From Microbacterium lacticum (GTDB lineage: Bacteria; Actinomycetota; Actinomycetes; Actinomycetales; Microbacteriaceae), in assembly GCF_006716815.1 (NCBI RefSeq), contig NZ_VFPS01000006.1, positions 95,757-159,756 on the forward strand: a stretch of 64,000 nucleotides of DNA, given 5' to 3'. Within the stretch, counting starts at the first letter, position 1; each line of letters starts with the position of its first letter. Shown one piece after another: positions 32,061-40,037 of the stretch. Under the pieces are notes generated by a model. That model searched no databases. It was not told the DNA's origin and saw only the letters and a list, made by a program, of their open reading frames with translations. The translations under genes and the position numbers were made by a program.

Positions 32061-33518
32061 ATGGCGCGCACGAGCACGCGCGACCTCTCTCTCGCGACCT
32101 TCGGCGAACCGTACGCGCGGAAGCGTGCGAGCAAGCGCGACCCACATGTGTATGTCGTGCAGGGCACCGATGCAGACGGCAGCCGCTTCCAAATCAAGCG
32201 TTCCGCAGGCAGCGCGGCAGCGGCGCTCGAAGCGGTGCAGCAGGCAGTCGAAGAGGCGCGTTTCGGTGTCGCCCCTCGACGCGTGGACGTGACGATGGCT
32301 GCCCTTTTCGAGCGGTGGTGGACTCACGAGGATCGGCTGGCTGACCTCGCGCGCCGCGGAGCCACGACCTCTCGGGCACTTTCGGACTCGTCTCGGATCA
32401 AGTACCGCGAGGTGTGGCGTCGTTACCTCGCGGGTCGCCTCGGAGACCGTCGCGTCGGCACGCTCACCCACGCAGAGGTTTACGACCTTCTCCACGAGCC
32501 CCGACCTCGCGCGGACGGCAGTGGCGACGTGCAACCAAAGCCGCTTGTCGATGTCCTCCGGGCTCTGTTTAAGCACGCAGAGAACGCCGGGTTGATCGAG
32601 TCCGCACGAAACCCGATGCGGGGGTCTTTCGACCTCCCCGCACCACGCCCGGAGCCGAAGCCACTCGACGTAGCCACCCTCGACGTGATCGAGCAGCACC
32701 TCGCGACTCTCACCCCGAAGGGGAACCGCGTAGACGCCCTCCGTCTGCACGACAGCTTCGTGCTTCTCCGTGCGACTGGACTCCGAATCTCGGAGCTTCT
32801 TGCGCTCCGGGTGCGCGACATCGATCTCAAGGCTCGATCCGTGACGGTTCGCTCGCACATTGCGCGCGTTGCGAATGGGGATGGTGCGCGGTTCGCCGCA
32901 GTTGACGGATCGAAGACTGCGTCGGGAGAGCGCACTGTCGTCGTAACCCCGCGCATCGCCGAAATGCTCCGCCATCGCATCGCAGGTAGGCAGCCCGATG
33001 CGCACCTGTTCGCGACATCGACAGGACGACCGGTGGTCCCTGAGTCGTGGCGCAACGAGCTCGCCCGGGAGGTGCGGCGAATCAATGAGGCGCGCGCCGA
33101 AGCTGATCTCCCGCTGCTGGAAGACGTACACCCGCACCGGCTCCGTGCGACTGTGGCGACTCAGATCGTGCAGGCACTCGTTGAGAAGCACGGGCTTGCT
33201 GCGGGACTGACCTCAGCGCAGCGGCTCCTTGGTCACAGCACGACTGCGACACTTGTCCACTACGTGACCGCCGAGGCACAGGTCGAGGACCACTCTGCGA
33301 TCCTCGACGCGCTTGATCCGGTGTCGTCGCGGGAGGCGAAAGCCAGGGAGGTCGTGGATCGACTCATCGCCGAGGATGCTTGGTTCATCACAGCGCTCGA
33401 CGTGGTCACAAGCGCTCGAACTGTCGCGGTGGCGTGCTCCGAGCCCCTCGACGGCGAACGCCGCGCATACGCCGAAGCCGCCCTCGCGGAGCACGGGATA
33501 CCGCTGCTTGTGCAGTGA
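32061..33518 (+). CDS. int: tyrosine recombinase (integrase)
   Basis: 485 residues from ATG 32061 behind AGAGGGGG. N-terminal arm-binding domain, then a core-binding SAM-like domain (about 75-185), then the catalytic domain with R242 (RATGLRISELLALR), H359/R362 (HPHRLRATVA), H392 (RLLGHSTTATLVHY) and nucleophile Y401. A 60-residue C-terminal tail is added. It lies 85 bp from attR, with the arm repeats in between, and is expected to integrate and excise the element at tRNA-Gly. Confidence 0.95.
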   Translation: MARTSTRDLSLATFGEPYARKRASKRDPHVYVVQGTDADGSRFQIKRSAGSAAAALEAVQQAVEEARFGVAPRRVDVTMAALFERWWTHEDRLADLARRGATTSRALSDSSRIKYREVWRRYLAGRLGDRRVGTLTHAEVYDLLHEPRPRADGSGDVQPKPLVDVLRALFKHAENAGLIESARNPMRGSFDLPAPRPEPKPLDVATLDVIEQHLATLTPKGNRVDALRLHDSFVLLRATGLRISELLALRVRDIDLKARSVTVRSHIARVANGDGARFAAVDGSKTASGERTVVVTPRIAEMLRHRIAGRQPDAHLFATSTGRPVVPESWRNELAREVRRINEARAEADLPLLEDVHPHRLRATVATQIVQALVEKHGLAAGLTSAQRLLGHSTTATLVHYVTAEAQVEDHSAILDALDPVSSREAKAREVVDRLIAEDAWFITALDVVTSARTVAVACSEPLDGERRAYAEAALAEHGIPLLVQ

Positions 33519-33519
33519 C

Positions 33520-33541
33520 CTGCGTGCTTCATGCGTGCTTT
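33520..33541 (+). repeat. tandem 11-bp repeats, probable integrase arm sites (right)
   Basis: CTGCGTGCTTC and ATGCGTGCTTT, each one base different from the CTGCGTGCTTT pair at 4364-4385 and in the same orientation. They start 2 bp after the integrase stop. Confidence 0.7.
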
Positions 33542-33603
33542 GGGGGAACTTGGTCACCGATATTTCTCGATCTATCAGGCGTTCTCTGAAACCTGATTGA
33601 TAC

Positions 33604-33655
33604 CTTCTGCTTCCCAAGCAGACAGCGCGGGTTCGATTCCCGTCAGCCCCTCCAC
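33604..33655. repeat. attR: duplicated 3' part of tRNA-Gly
   Basis: 52 bp identical to 4229-4280. Only the 3' half of the tRNA is present, so this is not a functional tRNA gene. Confidence 0.95.
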
Positions 33656-34153
33656 GGGTTGTTCGCGGAAGTACGCGATTTTGTTCGCGTAAGTCCTCGA
33701 ACAGCTTTGCCCCGATCAGATTGACGTTTTGGCTTTCTGGCGGCTCGACGCAAGGCATCTGCATCGAGCGCGCCTGCTCGATGCAGCGCACCTCCCGCTC
33801 GCTGTAGACAGCACGTGTCCGTGACACCGTCGATCCGGGCATACAGGCTCAACACCCAAACCGGCACGCAGCCGCAAGTCCCCTCCCTGGCCTACTGGAC
33901 AACTCGCTCACGACATCCTGCGGCTCGGATCTGTTGCGAGAACGCATGTGCGCCAGCCGACAGCCCGTCGCAGTCGAAGGCGGCGCAGTCGATGCGGTAC
34001 GAATATGTTAGGAGCCGGGGCAGGGCGCAGACGTGTTGACTGGGGAGTGACTCATATGTCCGACAGCTACTTAGCGACGCTTGAGCGGCTGGCAGACGGC
34101 TGTAGCTCCGGCGGGCACCTACTTTGCGCTCACACGCTCGAGTGCCGCCTAGC
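33656..34153. other. chromosomal flank without a recognisable gene
   Basis: A minus-strand frame from ATG 33842 towards att reads TRAVYSEREVRCIEQARSMQ, then VNLIGAKLFEDLREQNRV, and could be the 5' end of a gene cut by integration. A plus-strand frame starts at ATG 34055 after GGGGAG (MSDSYLATLERLADGCSSGG) and is cut by the IS481 element. Both have codon use unlike the core genes. Neither is identified. Confidence 0.4.
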
Positions 34154-35168
34154 TGTACTGACCTCGACCGTTGTTGATTCGGTCGATGGGGGTTCTGCCT
34201 CCGATGCCGAGGTGGTGCCTGTCTAGGTTGTAGTAGTCGAGCCAGGTCGTCAACCCTGCTTTTCGGTCGTCGTTCGAGCTCCAGGGGCGGGCGTAGGCCC
34301 ACTCGGTGGCGAGGGTGCGGTTGAGGCGTTCGACTTTCCCGTTGGTCCAGGGGCAGTGCGGTTTGATGAACCGCTGTCGGATGCCGTGCGCGTCGACCAC
34401 GGCCTTGAACGCGGCCGAGTGGCGGTAAGCGAACGCGTTGTCGCTGATGACGCGTTCGACCTTGACGCCGAGGCGCGCGTAGAACGCGATCGCCCGCTCG
34501 AGCACACCCGCGGCGGTGATGCCTTTCTCGTCGTCGTGGATCTCCGCGTAAGCAACTCGGGAATGGTCGTCGATGACGGTGTGCACGTAGTCGTAACCCA
34601 GGCCCCGCTTGCGCGCAGGACGTTGCCCGCGGCCATGCAGACGCCATCCGCCGCCGTCGGGGATACGGCCGAGTTTCTTCACATCAACGTGGATCAGGGA
34701 CCCGGGATGATCATGCTCGTAACGCTGCGCGGATCGGCGGGTCGCGCGGATCACGGACCCCGTGACCGGGTCCAGCTCCCGCAGCAACGGCACGTGGTGG
34801 CGGCGCAACACCCTACCGACCGTTGAGGCCTGCAAGCCGAGCTTGTCAGCGATGAACACCGGCCCACGCCGAGTGAGGTGCCGCATGATCCGCACCCTCG
34901 CCTCCACGCACGCTTTGGTCTGGCGAGGGTGGGAGCGGGCGACGCTGGAACGATCGATCAGGCCCGCCGGGCCGCACTCCCGGAACCTGCGCCACCACCG
35001 CCACGCGGTCGTGCGGGAGATCCCCATTTCCGCGGCAACATGCGCGACCGCACGCCCCGACTGGATGCGCTGAACCATGATCAACCGGCCGGCCGGAGTC
35101 AGCCGGGCATTAGCGTGAGACAAGAGAGACCTCCGTGCGTTTGAGCTGAAGAACTTAGACAGCTCCAA
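34149..35168 (-). CDS. IS481-family transposase
   Basis: Up to 339 residues; the family usually starts near SHANARLTPAGRL, here a TTG 15 codons after ATG 35168. HTH (AAEMGISRTTAWRWWRRFRE). DDE core: LIHVDVKKLGRIPDGGGWRL, VISDNAFAYRHSAAF, and HCPWTNGKVERLNRTLATEW with the Glu. The last five bases, including the stop TAG, lie outside the inverted repeat in flanking DNA. Intact. Confidence 0.93.
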   Translation of the reverse strand: MELSKFFSSNARRSLLSHANARLTPAGRLIMVQRIQSGRAVAHVAAEMGISRTTAWRWWRRFRECGPAGLIDRSSVARSHPRQTKACVEARVRIMRHLTRRGPVFIADKLGLQASTVGRVLRRHHVPLLRELDPVTGSVIRATRRSAQRYEHDHPGSLIHVDVKKLGRIPDGGGWRLHGRGQRPARKRGLGYDYVHTVIDDHSRVAYAEIHDDEKGITAAGVLERAIAFYARLGVKVERVISDNAFAYRHSAAFKAVVDAHGIRQRFIKPHCPWTNGKVERLNRTLATEWAYARPWSSNDDRKAGLTTWLDYYNLDRHHLGIGGRTPIDRINNGRGQYS

Positions 35169-35217
35169 CTCGACCCCGGAGGTCTCTCCTACGTCAACAA
35201 CGATCTGGGTCAGTACA
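34154..35217 (-). mobile_element. IS481-family insertion sequence, 1064 bp
   Basis: Terminal inverted repeats begin TGTACTGACC and share GA-CGTTGTTGA further in (25 bp with few mismatches). No matching target duplication flanks it (CTAGC versus CCAGG), so the two flanks may derive from different places. Confidence 0.88.
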
Positions 35218-35236
35218 CCAGGGCGGCCTCGCTCGG

Positions 35237-35362
35237 ATGCGTCGCCGGGTTGCGTTGCTGGGGCAGGGCAACTACGGCTTCATGCTCGCGGGCCTGCTGC
35301 TCTACATACACCTGCGCAAGACCCGCGGTTGGGCGCCGGTTGGTGTGGCGGGTCAGTGGTGA
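35237..35362 (+). pseudogene. membrane-protein remnant
   Basis: 41 codons: LLGQGNYGFMLAGLLLYIHL, then RKTRGWAPVGVAGQW. The Gly-Phe-Met-Leu-Ala-Gly-Leu helix with a basic stop looks like the tail of a larger membrane protein. The 5' part is cut off by the IS. Not identified. Confidence 0.3.
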
Positions 35363-35429
35363 CTCGTTGAGCGTCAGGGACGCAGATCACCTGAGCACGC
35401 ACCGGTCAGCACCTACAGATCACCGACCC

Positions 35430-35762
35430 AGCCCCGGGGCTCCTCTTCCCGAGCTGCGCGTCCACGACGGGCTACGAATGGTTGTACGTCCCGCACGGCA
35501 AACTGCGTCTGCGGCTGGGTGAACAGACCTGACATCCAGCCGGGGCGAGACCGCCGAGTTTGACACTCGTACCCCGAACGCCATGTCCGCGACAGGCGCA
35601 CGGCCCGTGCAGGTGACCAGCATCTTCAACGAGGCCGGCGCCTGGATGCACATTCACGTCACGGATCGAACCGCAGAGACCCCGGGCGCGAACCTGGTTC
35701 GGGACGTCTGCCTTCATCCGCACCGTGCGGTCCGCGGGATGCTTCTTGCTGATTCGGCATGA
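35430..35762 (+). pseudogene. XRE-cupin regulator, C-terminal cupin remnant with frameshift
   Basis: The first frame gives TTGYEWLYVPHGKLRLRLGE, the first cupin strands of XRE-cupin regulators. After a shift near 35525 a second frame gives RGETAEFDTRTPNAMSATGA, then RPVQVTSIFNEAGAWMHIHV. In intact members these parts join directly (RLRLGE...GEAAEFDTRTPH). The HTH half is missing and the tail is extended by filler. Decayed gene. Confidence 0.65.
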
Positions 35763-35811
35763 GAATTCTCAGCCGCCCGCCTCCATCCCGTACCGTCGGC
35801 ACCGATCCTAT

Positions 35812-35826
35812 TGAGAACGATTATCA
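35812..35826. promoter_or_regulatory. Fur/Zur-like box
   Basis: TGAGAACGATTATCA, complement TGATAATCGTTCTCA, fits the 7-1-7 pattern of Fur-family operators. It lies 16 bp upstream of the truncated FecCD-type gene, consistent with metal-controlled uptake. Confidence 0.55.
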
Positions 35827-35841
35827 GATGGAGATCGAGTG

Positions 35842-36030
35842 ATGATCGAGGCGAACAGGACCGTCGGCGCGGCTCCGCGACCACGTCCGACTCGTCGCTG
35901 GGTCTGGATCGCCGCCGCGCTCGTCGTGCTGGTGGTGGCAGTCGCAGGTGTCCTCGTCGGTGAGGTCGTCGTTCCGGTCACTGACCTGACTCGTGCCATC
36001 TTTGCTCGACTTGGTTCCCGGACGGCCTGA
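35842..36030 (+). pseudogene. N-terminal fragment of a FecCD-type iron ABC permease
   Basis: 62 codons from ATG 35842. A basic head (PRPRPTRRW), one helix (VWIAAALVVLVVAVAGVLVG), then EVVVPVTDLTRAIFARLGSR, the segment before the first conserved FecCD motif. The frame ends at a TGA at 36028, just before the IS1634-type element, so nine or ten helices are missing. The Fur-like box upstream supports an iron role. Assignment from a short stretch. Confidence 0.5.
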
Positions 36031-36062
36031 GATCCTTGATTTTCCGCGGATCTCGCGCTGGC

Positions 36063-37625
36063 TTAGTGCCCGCCTGGCGCACTAAACCGGGGTTCTAGAC
36101 TCGTGTTGCGTGGGCCTGTTCATCCGGAAGGTGCGCACCGCGTCGGGCGCGACAGCGGTGCAGATCGCGTCGAAGCAGTACGGCGTGCAGAAGATCGTCG
36201 AGCACATCGGCTCCGCTCACACGCCCGAGGATCTCGAGTTCCTCCTCGAGGTCGCCCGCACGAAGATCCAGGCCGGGCAGCTCGCGTTCGATCTGGACCG
36301 GCTCGCGCCGCAGAAGGTGACCGCGACACCGGAGATCGTCGGCTCCCAGGCCCGTGTCCTCTGGGATGTTCTCGAGCACGCTTACCGCGAGGTCGGGTTC
36401 GACTCGGTCGGGACCGACAGCTTCAAGCGTCTCGTGCTGGCGCGGATCATCGAGCCGACCAGCAAGGCTGACACGATCCGGGTGCTCGCGGAGATCGGTG
36501 TGAAGTCGCCGTCGTTGCGCACGATCTGGCGGACCCTCGCGCGTTGCGTCGAGGAGGACTGGCGATCGCAGCTCGCGGACGCGGCGCTGCGGAAGGTGAC
36601 GGCGGCCGGGGCGCTGCAGGTGGTGATGTATGACGTGACCACGCTGTATTTCGAGGCGGAGCACGAGGACGCGCTCCGCAAGGTCGGGATGAGCAAGGAG
36701 CGGCGCGTCGATCCGCAGATCCTCGTCGGCCTGCTGGTCGATCAGGTGGGGTTCCCGCTGGAGGTCCATGCGTTCGAGGGCAACCGGGGCGAGACCACGA
36801 CGCTGCTGCCCGTGCTGAACGGGTTCCGGAAGCGTTACGGGAACAGTGATGTCGTGGTCGTCGCCGACGCGGGCATGCTCTCGGCGAGCAACCTGAACGC
36901 GCTCGAGGACGCCGGCTTCGATTTCATCGTCGCCTCCCGGACGGGGTCGGCGCCGAAAGACCTCGCCGAGCACTACGAGAGTGTCGGGAACCTGTTCGAG
37001 GACGGGCAGATCATCGAGACGATCCGCCCGATGGGGAAGGGAGCGTATCGTCGGGACCGGCGGGTGGTCTGGCAGTACTCCCGCAAGCGCGAGAAGCGCG
37101 ACAATGTCACGTTGAACAAGCAGATCGACCGGGCCGAGCAGATCGCGGGCGGCCAGCGGGCGCCGAAGAAGGACAGGTTCGTCACCCTCGGTGAGCGCGG
37201 CACCCGGCCGGGCGTGAACTGGGCCGTGGTCGAGAAGGCCCGCTCGTATCTCGGGTTGAAGGGCTACGTCACCTCGATCAGCACCGACAAGCTCACCGGC
37301 GCCGAGGTGGTGGCCGCGTATCACGATCCGTTCCGTGTCGAGGCGTCGTTCCGGATGGCGAAGAGCGACCTCAAGGCGCGGCCGATGTTCCATCACGAGC
37401 GGGACTCGATCGAGGCGCACCTCACGATCGTGTTCGCCGCTCTCGCGGTCACCCGGCACGTCACGGAGAAATCGGACTACTCGATCAAGCGGATCGTCCG
37501 AGCGCTGCGCCCGGTCCGGGACGCGGTGATCTCGCTACGCGGGCAGCGCATCACGGCCACGACCCCGCTGGAAGGCGAGGCCGCCGATATCGCCGAGAAA
37601 CTCCTGCCGAACGCGGCGCACTAAA
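36063..37625 (+). mobile_element. IS1634-family insertion sequence, about 1.56 kb
   Basis: The left end TTAGTGCCCGCC and the complement of the right end TTTAGTGCGCC are related inverted repeats. The left end also contains an internal inverted GCGCACTAA copy. The whole interior is one transposase gene. It truncates the iron permease gene on its left. Confidence 0.78.
36110..37624 (+). CDS. IS1634-family (IS4-like) transposase
   Basis: 504 residues from GTG 36110. DDE_Tnp_1 features: VVMYDVTTLYFEAEHEDALR (first Asp), DVVVVADAGMLSASNLNALE (second Asp), and YHDPFRVEASFRMAKSDLKA with the Glu of the Y(2)R(3)E(6)K-like motif. IDAHL-type ending HHERDSIEAHLTIVFAALAV. Full length. The stop lies at the very end of the element. 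Confidence 0.93.
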   Translation: MGLFIRKVRTASGATAVQIASKQYGVQKIVEHIGSAHTPEDLEFLLEVARTKIQAGQLAFDLDRLAPQKVTATPEIVGSQARVLWDVLEHAYREVGFDSVGTDSFKRLVLARIIEPTSKADTIRVLAEIGVKSPSLRTIWRTLARCVEEDWRSQLADAALRKVTAAGALQVVMYDVTTLYFEAEHEDALRKVGMSKERRVDPQILVGLLVDQVGFPLEVHAFEGNRGETTTLLPVLNGFRKRYGNSDVVVVADAGMLSASNLNALEDAGFDFIVASRTGSAPKDLAEHYESVGNLFEDGQIIETIRPMGKGAYRRDRRVVWQYSRKREKRDNVTLNKQIDRAEQIAGGQRAPKKDRFVTLGERGTRPGVNWAVVEKARSYLGLKGYVTSISTDKLTGAEVVAAYHDPFRVEASFRMAKSDLKARPMFHHERDSIEAHLTIVFAALAVTRHVTEKSDYSIKRIVRALRPVRDAVISLRGQRITATTPLEGEAADIAEKLLPNAAH

Positions 37626-37674
37626 GTGGCACGACTCAGGCCCGACCCGGAACACTCTCAGCCCCGAAACACCC

Positions 37675-38193
37675 TCAGACCTGGAACACGGAGTGCACCG
37701 GCCCGCAGGCCGCCTGCCCGTCGAGCTCGACAAGTTCCATGAGCACGGCGGTGCCGGCGAGCTTCAGATCGAGCTCAGCGAGCAGCTGCTGACCGGCGCG
37801 CAGTGTGCCGCCGGTGGCGAGGATGTCGTCGACGAGCAGCACGCGCGTCCCCGGCGTGAGGTCGTCGCTCATCTCGATCGACGCGCGGCCGTACTCGAGG
37901 GCGTAGTCGACCGAGGCTGCCGGCCGCGGGAGCTTTCCGGCCTTGCGGATCGGGGCCATGCCCACGCCGGCCGCGATCGCGACGGCTCCGGCGAGCAGAA
38001 AGCCGCGCGCCTCGATGCCGGCGACCACGTCGAACTGACCGGCGAACGGCTCGATCAGCGCGTCGACCGAGGCGCGGAGAGCGTCGGCATTCGCGAGGAG
38101 CGGCGAGATGTCGCGGAAGAGGATGCCGGGTTCGGGAAAGTCGGGGATGGTCGCGATGAGCGATTCGGCGCGCTGGAGGGCCTGTGACGTCAC
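37675..38193 (-). CDS. apt: adenine phosphoribosyltransferase
   Basis: 172 residues from GTG 38193. Purine salvage: adenine + PRPP to AMP. IPDFPEPGILFRDISPLLAN at 15-34 is the Apt N-terminal signature, GIEARGFLLAGAVA the hood loop and VLLVDDILATGGTLRAG (118-134) the PRPP-binding motif. Length is standard. Divergent from the GH13 gene; the two starts share 85 bp. Confidence 0.97.
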   Translation of the reverse strand: MTSQALQRAESLIATIPDFPEPGILFRDISPLLANADALRASVDALIEPFAGQFDVVAGIEARGFLLAGAVAIAAGVGMAPIRKAGKLPRPAASVDYALEYGRASIEMSDDLTPGTRVLLVDDILATGGTLRAGQQLLAELDLKLAGTAVLMELVELDGQAACGPVHSVFQV

Positions 38194-38256
38194 CGGACCA
38201 GCGTACGCGCGCCGCAGGGGGCTCTGCGCGCCCCGGCCGTCGACCGAACGGGTTGC

Positions 38257-38268
38257 GTAAGCGCTTAC
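38257..38268. promoter_or_regulatory. LacI-family operator GTAAGCGCTTAC
   Basis: Perfect 12-bp palindrome with the central CG of LacI/GalR operators, 11 bp upstream of the glucosidase ATG. The regulator gene follows the glucosidase. Confidence 0.82.
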
Positions 38269-38278
38269 ACTGGAGCGC

Positions 38279-40036
38279 ATGACGTCGCAGCCGACCTCCA
38301 CCCTGATCTCCCCGCCCCCCGCCGAGGCCTCCCCCGCGGCCACCGCCGAGGCGCCCGACCTGCGCGGCAACCACCCCGGCGCCGAGTGGTGGCGCACCGC
38401 CGTGATCTACCAGATCTACCCCCGCTCGTTCGCGGATGCCTCCGGCGACGGCATCGGCGACCTCCCCGGCGTCACCGCGCACCTCGACGACCTGCGCTCG
38501 CTCGGCGTCGACGCCGTCTGGCTGAGCCCCTTCTACCGTTCGCCACAGCACGACGCCGGCTACGACGTCGCCGACTACCGCGACATCGACCCCCTGTTCG
38601 GCACCCTCGACGACTTCGACACGATGCTCGCCGCGGCGCACGCCCGGGGCATCCGCGTCATCGTCGACCTCGTGCCGAACCATTCCTCCGACCAGCACGT
38701 GTGGTTCCAAGAGGCCCTGGCCGCCGAACCCGGCAGCCCGGCGCGCGCCCGTTACCTCTTCCGCGACGGGCGCGGACCGGCCGGCGACGAGCCGCCCAAC
38801 AACTGGGAGTCGGTCTTCGGCGGCCCCGCGTGGACCCGCACGACGAACCCCGACGGCACGCCCGGGCAGTGGTACCTGCACCTGTTCGACACCACCCAGC
38901 CCGACTTCGACTGGGCGAACCCCGAGGTGCAGGACGAGTTCCGAGGCATCCTGCGTTTCTGGCTCGACCGCGGCGTCGACGGCTTCCGTGTCGATGTGGC
39001 GCACGGCCTCGTCAAGACCGACGGCCTGCCCGATCACGTGCCCGCGGCCTCGACCGCTGAGCCGGCGGCTGACAGCATGGGCGGTGGCGACGACGACGTG
39101 CCGTACTGGGGTCAGGACGGCGTGCACGAGATCTACCGCGACTGGCACCGCGTGCTCGCCGAGTACGACGGCGATCGGGCGCTGTGCGCCGAGGCGTGGC
39201 TGCCGACCGTCGACCGGACGGCGGAGTGGGTGCGCTCCGACGAGATGCACCAGGCATTCAACTTCCCGTATCTCATGACCGAGTGGGACGCCCCGGCGAT
39301 CCGCGAGGTGATCTCCGAGTCGCTGCGCGCGTTCCCCGCCGTCGGCGCGCCGGCGACGTGGGTGCTGTCGAACCACGACGTCGTGCGGCACGCGTCGCGC
39401 CTCGCGTTGACCGCCGAGAACCCGCAGGGCCACGGCATCGGGCCGTCTTCTCCGGGTCAGCCGATCCCCGAGGTGGGGCTGCGCCGGGCGCGCGCCGCGA
39501 CGACGGTGATGCTCGCGTTGCCCGGCTCGGCCTACGTCTACCAGGGCGAGGAGCTCGGACTGCCGGAGGTCATCGAGCTGCCGGGCGAGGTGCGGCAGGA
39601 CCCGACCTGGTTCCGCACCGACGGCGAGCGCTACGGGCGCGACGGCTGCCGCGTGCCGATTCCGTGGACGGCGGACGGCGCCGCGTACGGCTTCAACACG
39701 ACGGGCGCCTCGTGGCTGCCGCAGCCGGCCGAGTGGGCGGCGCTCGCGCGCGACGCGCAGGAGGGCGACCCCGACTCGACGCTGTGGCTCTACCGTCAGC
39801 TGCTCGCGACGCGGCGCGCGGAGGGTCTCGGAGCCGGGGAGCTCACCTGGCTCGACGGCTACGGCGACGACGTCATCGCATTCCGCAACGGGAATGTGAC
39901 CGTGATCGCGAACGCCTCGGATGCCGCGGTGCCCCTCCCCGCCGGCACGGTGCTCGTCTCGAGCGGGCCGTTGCAGGCATCCGGACGTGCGGGCGCGCTG
40001 CCCGTGGACACCGCGGTCTGGATGCTCAGCGACTGA
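38279..40036 (+). CDS. GH13 alpha-glucosidase (oligo-1,6/maltase type)
   Basis: 585 residues, cytosolic. WWRTAVIYQIYPRSFADASG at 37-56 starts the barrel. Nucleophile D239 (GFRVDV), acid/base E305 (LCAEAW) and stabilising D367 (SNHD). DLVPNHSSDQH is the conserved region I. Hydrolyses alpha-glucosides such as maltose, isomaltose, sucrose or trehalulose; exact linkage cannot be told. It is controlled by the operator at 38257 and the LacI protein encoded 1 bp downstream. Confidence 0.95.
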   Translation: MTSQPTSTLISPPPAEASPAATAEAPDLRGNHPGAEWWRTAVIYQIYPRSFADASGDGIGDLPGVTAHLDDLRSLGVDAVWLSPFYRSPQHDAGYDVADYRDIDPLFGTLDDFDTMLAAAHARGIRVIVDLVPNHSSDQHVWFQEALAAEPGSPARARYLFRDGRGPAGDEPPNNWESVFGGPAWTRTTNPDGTPGQWYLHLFDTTQPDFDWANPEVQDEFRGILRFWLDRGVDGFRVDVAHGLVKTDGLPDHVPAASTAEPAADSMGGGDDDVPYWGQDGVHEIYRDWHRVLAEYDGDRALCAEAWLPTVDRTAEWVRSDEMHQAFNFPYLMTEWDAPAIREVISESLRAFPAVGAPATWVLSNHDVVRHASRLALTAENPQGHGIGPSSPGQPIPEVGLRRARAATTVMLALPGSAYVYQGEELGLPEVIELPGEVRQDPTWFRTDGERYGRDGCRVPIPWTADGAAYGFNTTGASWLPQPAEWAALARDAQEGDPDSTLWLYRQLLATRRAEGLGAGELTWLDGYGDDVIAFRNGNVTVIANASDAAVPLPAGTVLVSSGPLQASGRAGALPVDTAVWMLSD

Positions 40037-40037
40037 C

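Larger units (their letters stand above)
4229..33655. mobile_element. integrative (probably conjugative) element of about 29.4 kb in tRNA-Gly
   Basis: It is bounded by the 52-bp att repeats and carries its integrase at the right end. Content: left-arm regulatory and surface genes (minus strand), a plus-strand replication block (iterons, AAA+ ATPase, family A polymerase), transfer genes (membrane partner, FtsK/TraB-like ATPase, DUF2637 protein), a serine recombinase and an R-M pair. No phage structural genes are visible, so a prophage is unlikely. It resembles AICE elements (pSAM2 class), but with a polymerase instead of the usual RepSA, RepAM or prim-pol initiator. It is interrupted by an IS3-type element. 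Confidence 0.93.

Noticed and set aside
33604..33655. Second tRNA-Gly gene
   Set aside because: Only the 3' half from the anticodon stem is present; it is the att duplicate.
4229..33655. Prophage
   Set aside because: No capsid, portal, terminase, tail or lysis genes; FtsK/TraB-like and DUF2637 proteins indicate a conjugative type element instead.
33213..33842. 209-residue minus-strand ORF spanning attR
   Set aside because: It runs through the integrase gene antisense and the tRNA piece; at most its first 60 codons outside the element could be real.
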